Shown here: piece by piece, positions 1-6,479 of the stretch
Numbering within the stretch: position 1 is the stretch's first letter
Layout: the number at the start of each line of letters is the position of its first letter
Assembly: GCF_035506375.1 (NCBI RefSeq)
Contig: NZ_DATJPM010000093.1
Coordinates: forward strand, 1-16,612
Length of the DNA stretch: 16,612 nt
Origin: Methanocella sp.
GTDB lineage: Archaea; Halobacteriota; Methanocellia; Methanocellales; Methanocellaceae
Direction: 5' to 3'
Notes under the pieces: model-generated
The model's input: the letters and a program-made list of their open reading frames with translations, nothing else
Told to the model about the DNA's origin: nothing
The model's database searches: none
Made by a program: the position numbers and the translations under genes

Positions 1-180
1 GTCAAGGAAGAGAACCCGGCCTTCATCAAGGCGGGCGACCCGGCCATCGTGCTCGTAAGGCCCACCAGGCCCATGTGCATCGAGAAGGTCAAGGAGATCC
101 CGCAGCTCGGCAGGTTCGCTATCCGTGATATGGGCCAGACCATCGCTGCCGGTGTCGTGATCGACATCACCCCGAGGTAA
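1..180 (+). CDS. tuf: Translation elongation factor EF-1 alpha (C-terminal end, partial)
   Basis: The window opens in frame inside this gene, and 59 codons to a TAA are visible. It is the GTPase that delivers aminoacyl-tRNA to the ribosome. The visible part is the last beta-barrel domain (domain III): it contains RPTRPMCIEKVKEIPQLGRF followed by AIRDMGQTIAAGVV and ends ITPR, the standard archaeal/eukaryotic EF-1A ending. The GTPase domain lies outside the window. It sits 60 bases upstream of ribosomal protein S10 on the same strand, the usual euryarchaeal order. Identification from the conserved tail is secure; only completeness of the gene cannot be judged. Confidence 0.96.
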   Translation, partial: VKEENPAFIKAGDPAIVLVRPTRPMCIEKVKEIPQLGRFAIRDMGQTIAAGVVIDITPR

Positions 181-191
181 GGTTAATATAG

Positions 192-217
192 AAGGATGGA
201 CTACTATGTCCGTCCTT
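192..217 (+). other. Hairpin between EF-1 alpha and S10 genes
   Basis: AAGGATGGAC (192-201) can pair with GTCCGTCCTT (208-217) around a 6-base TACTAT loop, giving ten pairs with one G-T wobble. It is followed by an AT-rich stretch and then the S10 ribosome binding site. It could be a partial terminator, an RNA processing site or an mRNA stabiliser that sets the ratio of the two products; the sequence does not distinguish these. Confidence 0.5.
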
Positions 218-240
218 TCATATTATTTAGGTGACATATC

Positions 241-555
241 ATGGCAGCACAAAAAGCAAGGATCAGGCTTTCCGGCACTTCTCCGACAAAGCTCGACGAC
301 GTTTGCGGTCAGGTAAAGAAGATCGCCGAAAAGACAGGCGTAAGCATTTCGGGACCTGTTCCTTTACCGACGAAGCGTCTGGTCGTACCGACCAGAAAGA
401 GCCCGAGCGGCGAAGGCACGGCGACCTGGGAACACTGGGAAATGCGTGTGCATAAGAGGCTCATCGACATCGACGCCGACGAGCGTGCTCTCAGGCAGCT
501 AATGCGCATCCAGGTGCCCAAGGACATTAACATCGAGATCGTCCTGAAAGATTAA
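241..555 (+). CDS. rpsJ: Small ribosomal subunit protein S10 (uS10)
   Basis: The 104-residue protein is full length for archaeal S10/eukaryotic S20. S10 is a head protein of the 30S subunit that contacts 16S rRNA. Recognisable segments are KARIRLSGTSPTKLDDVC near the N-terminus, the GPVPLPTKRLVVPTRKSP loop at about residues 39-56 (the rRNA-binding extension), EHWEMRVHKRLIDI at about 64-77, and a C-terminal VPKDINIEIVLKD. The ATG at 241 is chosen because AGGTGA at 229-234 is a good archaeal Shine-Dalgarno with 6-base spacing. It follows EF-1 alpha on the same strand and is probably co-transcribed with it. Confidence 0.97.
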   Translation: MAAQKARIRLSGTSPTKLDDVCGQVKKIAEKTGVSISGPVPLPTKRLVVPTRKSPSGEGTATWEHWEMRVHKRLIDIDADERALRQLMRIQVPKDINIEIVLKD

Positions 556-591
556 ACGTATCGTAGTCGAACATCATCATCGTAAAAACGT

Positions 592-614
592 GTTCCGGAC
601 CATGAATTCGGAAC
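592..614. terminator. Hairpin after S10 gene
   Basis: GTTCCG (592-597) and CGGAAC (609-614) form a six-pair stem with an 11-base loop, 37 bases after the S10 stop. No strong T-run follows on the plus strand, so it is only a candidate transcript end or processing site. Confidence 0.3.
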
Positions 615-665
615 GAGTAGAAAGGTTCATTGAGCCTTCCGACATCTCCTCCAATCATAGATGTA

Positions 666-691
666 GTAGGGGTTCATTGAAAAATCCCTAC
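666..691. terminator. Hairpin between convergent S10 and 131-aa gene
   Basis: GTAGGG (666-671) pairs with CCCTAC (686-691) across a 14-base loop, and TTGTTTTC follows on the plus side. It lies between two genes that point at each other (S10 ends at 555, the minus-strand gene ends at 718), so it may end transcription from either side. The sequence GGTTCATTGA occurs at 624-633 and again at 671-680, overlapping this hairpin. Confidence 0.3.
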
Positions 692-717
692 CAAACTTGT
701 TTTCATGTATTATCATC

Positions 718-1113
718 TTAGTCGTTGATCTTTGCTGCCTTTAGGCGCGAAAGCCCTAGCTGCTCAAGTAAGCTGTCAACGCTCATAGAGAAATCATGCT
801 TTACGGCCAGTAAATGACTGATATCCTCATCACGAAGCTCATACGATATGGGTTTGTCTACCTGCTTATTATTCGTCGAGTACCACTCCGGCATGCCGAT
901 GTGCCATTGCCCGCCGTAGAAGCCAAGTGCGACTTTCTTTCCTAAACAGTAATTCTCTTTTACATAATCTAGCTGGCCTTTATAAATGCGTACTGGGATT
1001 ATCTTATGGCCGTTCAGGACTAGTGCGAACTCTTCCGTAGAATACGGTAAAAAAGGCGTTATGAAGCCAACGATATCGCCTACGTCCACTTTTCCGCGGA
1101 CGATGTTAACCAT
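718..1113 (-). CDS. Uncharacterised 131-aa protein
   Basis: I do not recognise a family. The protein has no signal peptide or membrane segment. The N-terminal half (GKVDVGDIVGFITPFL, then KIIPVRIYKGQLDYV and LGKKVALGFYGGQWHIGMPEWY) looks like a small beta-rich fold with repeated hydrophobic strands and Gly turns. The C-terminal half (LRDEDISHLLAVKHDFSM, SVDSLLEQLGLSRLKAAK) looks helical. The ATG at 1113 is preceded by AGGAG at 1121-1125 with 7-base spacing and by a TATA-like TTCTATAAAATG at about 1144-1154 (minus strand), so this is probably a real, singly transcribed gene. It is convergent with S10. Confidence 0.72.
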   Translation of the reverse strand: MVNIVRGKVDVGDIVGFITPFLPYSTEEFALVLNGHKIIPVRIYKGQLDYVKENYCLGKKVALGFYGGQWHIGMPEWYSTNNKQVDKPISYELRDEDISHLLAVKHDFSMSVDSLLEQLGLSRLKAAKIND

Positions 1114-1143
1114 TTCGACGCTCCTGACTTATCTCTATAGATC

Positions 1144-1152
1144 ATTTTATAG
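1144..1152 (-). promoter_or_regulatory. TATA box of the 131-aa gene
   Basis: On the minus strand this reads CTATAAAAT, an archaeal TATA-like element. A start site about 25 bases on would fall near 1123, just before the ribosome binding site and ATG at 1113. Confidence 0.45.
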
Positions 1153-1319
1153 AACGGCGATGAAATAGGTATCCTATATATTTTACAGCACTTCTTATAT
1201 ATCCGGCATATACCTGGCGTATTATCGCTTGTTATTCAGCCCATTGTACAGCCATATTAAGAACAAGCCAGCATAGCTAAGCGTATTTTAAGAATATTTA
1301 TGAGCCGGTGACCAATGGA

Positions 1320-1330
1320 TTTTAAATATA
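1320..1330 (+). promoter_or_regulatory. TATA box of the alpha/beta hydrolase gene
   Basis: TTTTAAATATA lies about 45-55 bases before the GTG start at 1375. The predicted start site near 1352 leaves a short leader carrying the GGTG ribosome binding site. Confidence 0.5.
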
Positions 1331-1374
1331 AGTAGCGACTACAATGCCCTCATCTGATAAAGGTAGGTGTACTA

Positions 1375-2064
1375 GTGCAAAATGATGCGATCACCACTAA
1401 GCGGTCGATGATCCGCGGTAATGGTTTTATCGTCCCCTGCGTCCTGATGACGCCGGATGACCCTCTGGGCAGCGCCGTCGTCGTGCACGGCTACGGAGGA
1501 TGCAAGGAAGAGCAGCTGGGCCTGGCCTGGCGCATCGCCGAGTCTGGCATCTGTGCCTGCGTTATCGATCTGAGGGGCCATGGCGACCACATGATGGCCA
1601 TGGACGAGAACATCCTCGACGATGTCAATGCCGCCGTTAATTTCAGCAAGCATTATGGAAAGGTGGCTGTCGTAGGCCATTCCCTCGGCGGGCGCCTGGC
1701 CATGATCAGCGACGCGGGCTATGCTGTCGCGATATCTCCTGCCTTCGATAAGACATTCTCTCCCCAGACGCAGGAAATAATCAAGAATAATCGGGGCTAT
1801 CGTGCGCGAGAAAATACTCCAGGCGCGAACTTCGAAATATTACAGAAGCTGCCCATGTGGCAGTACGGTGACAGCAAGCCCGTTACGCTGGTCTACGGCT
1901 CCCGGGACGTGCCCGAGATCGTGAAGGCCTGCGAGGAACAAAAAGAAAAAGGCGCCGACGTCGTCAAGATCGATCGGGCGATGCACCTCGATATTTTCAA
2001 CAATGAGAAAACATTCGGCATCGTATCCTGTAAGCTGCGAGAATGGTTCTATAAGGACCAATAA
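1375..2064 (+). CDS. Alpha/beta-fold hydrolase
   Basis: A 229-residue single-domain alpha/beta hydrolase without signal peptide, so cytoplasmic. The nucleophile elbow is GHSLGG with Ser103; the oxyanion-hole strand is VVVHGYGG (residues 35-42); Asp178 in YGSRDVPE and His204 in AMHLDIF complete a Ser-Asp-His triad at the expected spacing. The substrate cannot be told from sequence; esterase/lipase-like or dienelactone-hydrolase-like activity fits the fold. A GTG start at 1375 is used, preceded by GGTG at 1365-1368. No ATG gives a complete fold. It converges on the TPR gene with only five bases between stops. Confidence 0.87.
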   Translation: MQNDAITTKRSMIRGNGFIVPCVLMTPDDPLGSAVVVHGYGGCKEEQLGLAWRIAESGICACVIDLRGHGDHMMAMDENILDDVNAAVNFSKHYGKVAVVGHSLGGRLAMISDAGYAVAISPAFDKTFSPQTQEIIKNNRGYRARENTPGANFEILQKLPMWQYGDSKPVTLVYGSRDVPEIVKACEEQKEKGADVVKIDRAMHLDIFNNEKTFGIVSCKLREWFYKDQ

Positions 2065-2069
2065 GCTCT

Positions 2070-2813
2070 TTATAAAACCGTGTGCGGCCCTCTAGTGATC
2101 ATCAGATCCTTCACTTTTTCGTCGAATTCTGCCGCCTCGTGCTCCCTGCCCAGCCTCCGCAGCGCTGCCGACTTATTATTCAGCGTGGTGATATCCTCGG
2201 GGTTGATATCAAGCGATTTATTCAGGCATTCCAGCGCCTCGCCATACTGGTTGAGCATCGCATAGCAGTAGCCCTTATTCGTCCATACCACGGCGACGCC
2301 CGGGTTGATGCGAAGCACCTCATCATAGCACTGGATGGCCTCGTTATAGAGGCGTATATCGGAGAGCACGACGCCCTTATTATACCAGGCTTTTGGATAG
2401 GCCCGGTCAAGGCCGATCGCGGTCTCATAGCACGCCAGGGCTTCCTTGAACTCGCCCAGATAATAGTGACAGTTACCTGCAACGCTCCATGCTTCCACGT
2501 GCTTCGCGTCGATATCGAGAGCCTCTTCGAGGTATCCGATGGCCGCCATGAGGTTGCCACGCTGGTAGTATAGAAGGCCTTTCAGGAACCAGGCATCCGG
2601 GCTCAGGGGATTAAGAGCCAGGGCCTTTTCGATGCACTCTAATGACCGGGAGAACGAGCCCATGCGGCTCAGGGCGCCGGCCTTACATAAGAGCATATTA
2701 ACATCGTCGGGCCTGCCGGCCAGCAGCCCGTCGAATATTGCTGCGGACTCGTCATAGCGGCCGATGCTGGCGAACAGCATGCCATTAAATAGCCCGGGCG
2801 GATTTTCTCTCAT
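2070..2813 (-). CDS. Tetratricopeptide repeat (TPR) protein
   Basis: The 247-residue protein is almost wholly TPR: seven consecutive 34-residue units can be phased from about residue 4 to 240, with the W-x-x-x-G-x-x-Y, A/G-x-A-x-x-x-Y/F-x-x-A-L-x-I/L-x-P pattern clearest at 72-207 (AWFLKGLLYYQRGN, AWSVAGNCHYYLGEFKEAL, AWYNKGVVLSDIRLYNEAI, VWTNKGYCYAMLNQYGEAL). Such stacks form a superhelical scaffold for protein-protein contacts. There is no signal peptide or catalytic domain, so it is probably a cytoplasmic adaptor with unknown partner. The ATG at 2813 has a GGAGAAGG-like site about 10 bases upstream. Confidence 0.92.
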   Translation of the reverse strand: MRENPPGLFNGMLFASIGRYDESAAIFDGLLAGRPDDVNMLLCKAGALSRMGSFSRSLECIEKALALNPLSPDAWFLKGLLYYQRGNLMAAIGYLEEALDIDAKHVEAWSVAGNCHYYLGEFKEALACYETAIGLDRAYPKAWYNKGVVLSDIRLYNEAIQCYDEVLRINPGVAVVWTNKGYCYAMLNQYGEALECLNKSLDINPEDITTLNNKSAALRRLGREHEAAEFDEKVKDLMITRGPHTVL

Positions 2814-2855
2814 ATTTTTTGGCCTTCTCCATCATAAATGGTATTTTGTAGCGGG

Positions 2856-2862
2856 ATTTAAA
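2856..2862 (-). promoter_or_regulatory. TATA box of the TPR gene
   Basis: On the minus strand it reads TTTAAAT, with the predicted start site near 2833 and the ATG at 2813. It shares the short divergent region with the acetolactate decarboxylase promoter. Confidence 0.4.
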
Positions 2863-2875
2863 GATATCGTCGGCT

Positions 2876-2883
2876 CTATATTT
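2876..2883 (+). promoter_or_regulatory. TATA box of the acetolactate decarboxylase gene
   Basis: CTATATTT is placed so that transcription would begin near 2903, immediately before the GGGGAG ribosome binding site (2905-2910). Confidence 0.45.
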
Positions 2884-2918
2884 GATGACGATCATACACT
2901 TCTTGGGGAGCTTTGCGG

Positions 2919-3662
2919 ATGAAGGTCAGATGGTACCATGCTACGATCTTTGTGCTCGCTTTACTTTTACTCGGGGCTGTCGTCTTGCTAATGAGCGTGC
3001 CAGTAACCGATAGGGATACGCTCTACCAGGTCTCGGCGCTGGACTTGCTGGCGAACGGCTCATATGACGGCATTGCTACGGCGAACGACTTAAAAGCCCA
3101 TGGCGACTTCGGCCTGGGCACGTTCGATGGCCTCAACGGCGAATTGGTCGAGCTGGACGGCACTATCTACCAGGTTACGTCCGACGGCCTCGTACATGTC
3201 GTGAACGGCACGGCTTCTATACCTTTTGCAGAAGTGACATATTTCGACGTGGACCGTAACGTCAGCCTCACAGGCCGATATAATTATTTTTCTCTCACGG
3301 CAAGCCTGGACGAAAGGTTGCCATCTTTGAATGAGTTTTATGCTATCCGAATACACGGTACGTTCCCGTACCTGAAGCTGCGCAGCCCTCCCGCCCAACA
3401 AAAGCCCTACCCGGTGTTATCGGAAGCGCTGAAAAACCAGTCGGTCTTCGAGAAGCACAACATCACGGGCACCATCGTTGGCATCTATACTCCGGCTTAT
3501 GCAAGGGGAATGGGCTCGCCCGGCTATCATTTCCACTTTATTTCCGATGATCGGCAGTCGGGCGGGCACGTGGTCGATCTGCTGGGAGACGATATGACTG
3601 TGTCGCTTGATGAGACGCCCAGGTTCGAAATGACAATGGCGCCGGAACGGGTTTCAAACTGA
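2919..3662 (+). CDS. budA: Alpha-acetolactate decarboxylase, with N-terminal membrane/signal segment
   Basis: This enzyme converts 2-acetolactate to acetoin and CO2. The family signature is clear: YQVSALDLLANGSYDG (36-51), HGDFGLGTFDGLNGELVELDG (61-81), YQVTSDG (84-90). The zinc ligands expected for the family are His204 and His206 in GYHFHF and His217 in GGHVVDLL; the conserved Arg is probably Arg144 in YAIRIHG. Length (247 aa) matches the family. Residues 8-27 are a hydrophobic helix after MKVRWYH, so the enzyme is probably exported or membrane-anchored, as in some Bacillus/Brevibacillus relatives. ATG at 2919 is preferred over an upstream in-frame TTG (2913) because GGGGAG lies at 2905-2910. 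No acetolactate synthase is nearby. Confidence 0.93.
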   Translation: MKVRWYHATIFVLALLLLGAVVLLMSVPVTDRDTLYQVSALDLLANGSYDGIATANDLKAHGDFGLGTFDGLNGELVELDGTIYQVTSDGLVHVVNGTASIPFAEVTYFDVDRNVSLTGRYNYFSLTASLDERLPSLNEFYAIRIHGTFPYLKLRSPPAQQKPYPVLSEALKNQSVFEKHNITGTIVGIYTPAYARGMGSPGYHFHFISDDRQSGGHVVDLLGDDMTVSLDETPRFEMTMAPERVSN

Positions 3663-3677
3663 CGACCAGATACACAT

Positions 3678-4040
3678 TCACTTCTTTTTTGCCTTCGGGG
3701 GCTTGGGTGGCAGGGACCTCGCATATTCCATCGAGCGCTTTATCCAGGGGTTGAAGGCAATGTCGTCTTTATACATCTCCGGCGGAACGATGATATATTC
3801 TTTCATGGGCCTCCCTTTGATCGGCGCGAAGGCCACAGCTCCTTTGTACTTTACTTTGAATTCTTCACGGTCGGCTTCCGATAGCCGTAAAAATACGCTA
3901 TCCTCATGTACGCCCGTGACCATCTGGCCATTCACAAAATAGCAGGTGCTGCCGAACATTTTTTTAACATCCGTATGGAAGGGGCCCATCGTCTTTGCCT
4001 GTAGCTCCATAAGCTCCTGAGAGGGTTTTTTCCATTGCAT
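3678..4040 (-). CDS. TfoX N-terminal domain-like protein
   Basis: A 120-residue soluble protein resembling the TfoX/Sxy N-terminal domain: VKKMFGSTCYFVNGQMVTGVHED (about 25-47), VFLRLSEADREEF, GRPMKEYIIVPPEM. In the family this alpha/beta domain begins with a helix, then a MFG(G) strand pair. In bacteria full-length TfoX controls competence; standalone archaeal copies have no established role. The C-terminus is a Pro/Lys tail (SLPPKPPKAKKK). No obvious ribosome binding site precedes ATG 4040, so the transcript may be leaderless. It is convergent with the decarboxylase gene, with 15 bases between. Confidence 0.75.
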   Translation of the reverse strand: MQWKKPSQELMELQAKTMGPFHTDVKKMFGSTCYFVNGQMVTGVHEDSVFLRLSEADREEFKVKYKGAVAFAPIKGRPMKEYIIVPPEMYKDDIAFNPWIKRSMEYARSLPPKPPKAKKK

Positions 4041-4107
4041 AAAATGCCATAAGGCTGTGATATCAATAAGTTATTATTACTTTTCTATGGCATTGATAAG
4101 ATCCAGA

Positions 4108-4126
4108 GGTGGCCATCACGGCCACC
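4108..4126. terminator. Hairpin after the 179-aa exported protein gene
   Basis: GGTGGCC (4108-4114) and GGCCACC (4120-4126) form a perfect seven-pair GC-rich stem with a five-base loop, starting seven bases after the minus-strand stop codon at 4133. No long T-run follows, so it may end or protect the transcript. Confidence 0.45.
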
Positions 4127-4132
4127 AACGGC

Positions 4133-4672
4133 TCATGTCTGGAATAGCTGATCGGTCTTCAATATCTTAGTGCCCGTCGAGTCCATGATCAGGTCCCACG
4201 CCATCCCTTCTCCGACTCTTACCTTCCATGCGCGCTCCCCATTATAGGCGAACGGCTGGACGCTCTTGATGCTGTCGGCGGTAATGGTGTAGTTCATGGG
4301 CTTGCCCGCAATGCTGGTGTAAGTCAGATTCGTGCCGATGAGCGTCTTATTGATATTTGCCAATGAGGCAGTACTCGACTTGCCCTGCGGTGCCATCACG
4401 GATATGAGCATTTGCGGATTCGGCAGGGACGACATCGATAGCTCCGCCGGGAAGCCGATCGACGTCAGGTTATTATCCCGACTCGAGACGCCATAGTTCG
4501 TAAACTTCACGAAGTCCCCGATGGAATCTAATATCTTACTCGCGTCACTGCTGCTCGAATTGTTAGACGGCTTTATGGCCGGGAATGAAAGCCCGGCGAT
4601 ACTGGCGGAAGCCGTAAATGTCGAGATTAATAAAAGTGCCATGGCTAAACAGAATAGGCTCCTTACCCTCAT
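4133..4672 (-). CDS. Small exported protein, possible PepSY-like C-terminus
   Basis: A 179-residue protein with a typical Sec signal peptide: MRVR, a hydrophobic core (about 5-19), and an A-S-A site giving likely cleavage before Ser24. The mature part starts Ser/Asn-rich (PSNNSSSSDASK), with several N-x-S/T sequons, so it may be glycosylated outside the cell. The end, AWKVRVGEGMAWDLIMDST followed by GTKILK, resembles the strand-turn-strand ending of PepSY-type domains, but this is a weak visual match. Its signal peptide resembles those of two further exported proteins at 5631-6332 and 6480-6806. ATG 4672 is preceded by GAGGGT and a strong TATA box. Confidence 0.72.
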   Translation of the reverse strand: MRVRSLFCLAMALLLISTFTASASIAGLSFPAIKPSNNSSSSDASKILDSIGDFVKFTNYGVSSRDNNLTSIGFPAELSMSSLPNPQMLISVMAPQGKSSTASLANINKTLIGTNLTYTSIAGKPMNYTITADSIKSVQPFAYNGERAWKVRVGEGMAWDLIMDSTGTKILKTDQLFQT

Positions 4673-4724
4673 CTCTATACCCTCGACAGGAGATAGGAGA
4701 TGCCAGCCTAAAAGGGTTATACGG

Positions 4725-4732
4725 TATATAAA
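4725..4732 (-). promoter_or_regulatory. TATA box of the 179-aa exported protein gene
   Basis: The minus strand reads TTTATATA, a near-consensus archaeal TATA box. Transcription should start near 4702, leaving a 30-base leader with the GAGGGT site. Confidence 0.6.
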
Positions 4733-4862
4733 CGTATTGTACTAAATGCATAAACTCTTTTAGCGGATATTATGTCTGATTTTTACAAAAAATGCCGCTG
4801 CCAGGGACTTCATCCTGAACATGGGCTTTTCAAGCATTCTAAATAGTTCAGTTATAGCATGT

Positions 4863-5123
4863 CTAATTTTTGTTTATCACCAGGTCCTGGAGTATGTCTC
4901 CCCATAAGGTGACCTTTAATCTATGATACTGGATCGTCCAGTTGTGATTTGCGCTCTCTCCTGCGTATTCGGCTTCCTGGATGGCTAACACTGCATATGC
5001 ATTATAAAACTCATCTCCATCTGATATGACGACTTCCAGTATCTTGTGCGGATAATCAATCGTCTGGTCAAGTTTTACTGCCACCAGGTCTTTTATTTCC
5101 TCGATGGATATTTCAGCATTCAT
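4863..5123 (-). CDS. Uncharacterised 86-aa protein
   Basis: I do not recognise a family. It is acidic, soluble and without a signal peptide: MNAEISIEEIKDLVAVKLDQ may be an N-terminal helix, followed by alternating strands (HKILEVVISDGDEFYNAYAV, IQYHRLKVTLWGDILQDLVI), suggesting a small alpha/beta fold. A weak GGGGTA precedes ATG 5123. It lies between the small winged-helix gene and the 179-aa exported gene on the same strand, but the gap to each neighbour argues for its own promoter. Codon use looks ordinary for the window. Confidence 0.55.
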   Translation of the reverse strand: MNAEISIEEIKDLVAVKLDQTIDYPHKILEVVISDGDEFYNAYAVLAIQEAEYAGESANHNWTIQYHRLKVTLWGDILQDLVINKN

Positions 5124-5206
5124 GAGCCATTACCCCATTTTAAATATAATAACTGGTGCTGAGGCCTTTTCGCCCAATCGGCAATATCATTGAAAAAGTT
5201 TAATTA

Positions 5207-5434
5207 TTATTTGCAATCACTTTCCGGCTCAACCAGCGGGCTATCATAGGGTACGAGACCATACATCGGAACAAAGTGGTCCCTTATGATATAGACCTTC
5301 CACTCGTTATGTAATTCATTCACGATATTCTCGATGGTCGCGATGCTCATATTAAGCGCATCAGCTATGTCTACGATCGAACGGTACGGGTGCTTGTACA
5401 CGTAATCCAAGACAATGCTACTTTCAGTGTTCAT
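5207..5434 (-). CDS. Small winged-helix DNA-binding protein
   Basis: A 75-residue protein: SIVLDYVYKHPYRSIVDIAD then ALNMSIATIENIVNELHNEW is a helix-turn-helix of MarR/ArsR/IclR-like type (S-I-V-D-I-A-x-x-L-x-M-S-x-x-T-I-x-x-I-V-x-x-L), followed by a short wing (KVYIIRDHFVPMYGLVP) and an acidic tail. It is little more than one DNA-binding domain, so it probably works as a dimer or with a partner. The ATG at 5434 is chosen because GGAGAG sits five bases before it; an in-frame TTG at 5449 lacks a site. Placed among exported-protein genes, it may control them, but no operator was identified. Confidence 0.7.
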   Translation of the reverse strand: MNTESSIVLDYVYKHPYRSIVDIADALNMSIATIENIVNELHNEWKVYIIRDHFVPMYGLVPYDSPLVEPESDCK

Positions 5435-5630
5435 TTTCTCTCCTATCAATGTATTGTTCGACAGGTATTTTATATTGATTTTGCATAGAAAATATATATT
5501 AGAATATAGGCTGCATGAACCTGGTATCTATTTTATTCTTATCGTAATTGACTATCAAGAAATAGCAAGGGATGTCCAGGCTCCCGGAGTCATTGGTAAA
5601 ACGCCATTTTATAAAGCCGTTCTCTAACGA

Positions 5631-6332
5631 TCATTCGACGATGACGGTCAGCTTATACGTCCTGTCGTAGGGGCCGTTATCGACCGAGCTCTTATAGCTG
5701 CCGAGGATGACCTGCGTCCCCGTTGCCACGGCCTGAATATCCCATTCCTGGGTGACCTCAAGGCTCGTAAGTCCCGAATCGCTGAAGAGGGAGCTTATCT
5801 TCGACGGCGCCAGGGCAAGCTCAGTGGTGATGTTCAGCCCTTTTGTGACCGTCAAATTCCAGATATATCCCTGGTCGATACGGGCGGGAAGTTCAAGGTG
5901 TATGGTGTCTCCGAGCTTGACTGTGATGGTATCTCCGTTGCTGGACTCGCCATAGCCGGTACCCGTAGAAGCTGTATCCTGTGCAAAATTATCCGCCACG
6001 GGCTGGAACATCTGGCTGTCTATGAGGCTCGAGATGCTGAAGGATTGTGGCAACGGGGACTGGAAAGATGTAGGGCCTGTCCCGGGGCTCATGCCCGGAA
6101 GAGCCTGGACCAGCGACGGAAAATTCTCCGGGGAATTCAGCGAAGATAACGCGTCCAGGGAGTTGATCGCCGAATCGCCGCTAAATGGCGTCGAGTCTAT
6201 CAGCGATGCAGGAAAGCCAAAGGACGATAGCCCGCTAAATGACGGCATTAGGCTTATACTGGCGCTGGCGCACGTCGAACATATGAGGGCCGTGACCACG
6301 AAACAAACAAATGCAGAAATCCTCGCTCTCAT
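5631..6332 (-). CDS. Exported protein with C-terminal chagasin-like (I42) protease-inhibitor domain
   Basis: The 233-residue protein begins with a signal peptide (MRARISAFVCFVVTALICST), with A-S-A giving likely cleavage before Ser25. Residues 25-130 are a low-complexity Ser/Pro/Phe/Leu linker. Residues about 135-233 match the chagasin fold of cysteine-protease inhibitors: TVKLGDTIHLELP, then the loop RIDQGYIWNL (151-160, matching N-P-T-T-G-Y-x-W), the loop GTQVILGSYKS (205-215), and NGPYDRTYKLTVIV (219-232) where chagasins have R-P-W. Some inhibitory-loop residues differ, so activity is uncertain. ATG 6332 (with GAGGG just upstream) is preferred to the TTG at 6341. Confidence 0.8.
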   Translation of the reverse strand: MRARISAFVCFVVTALICSTCASASISLMPSFSGLSSFGFPASLIDSTPFSGDSAINSLDALSSLNSPENFPSLVQALPGMSPGTGPTSFQSPLPQSFSISSLIDSQMFQPVADNFAQDTASTGTGYGESSNGDTITVKLGDTIHLELPARIDQGYIWNLTVTKGLNITTELALAPSKISSLFSDSGLTSLEVTQEWDIQAVATGTQVILGSYKSSVDNGPYDRTYKLTVIVE

Positions 6333-6450
6333 TTCCCTCAAGGCTGTATTCTACTCGCCTGAATAAAAAGTAAATACGATATAATACCAGACTTTTACTA
6401 TAAATCCGCCAAATTAATTGGATTAATATTTAGCCTGCTGCCGACTGAAC

Positions 6451-6460
6451 TATATTTAAT
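6451..6460 (+). promoter_or_regulatory. TATA-like element before the 108-aa exported protein
   Basis: TATATTTAAT lies 20-30 bases before the ATG at 6480, which would place the start of transcription almost at the start codon. A further AT-rich element, ATTAATATTTA at 6422-6432, would instead leave a leader containing the GGTGAGG site. The sequence does not decide between them. Confidence 0.35.
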
Positions 6461-6479
6461 AGTTGAGGTGAGGGTAGTC

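Noticed and set aside
5415..5627. 70-aa plus-strand reading frame
   Set aside because: It begins inside the winged-helix gene on the other strand and covers its AT-rich promoter region; no ribosome binding site.
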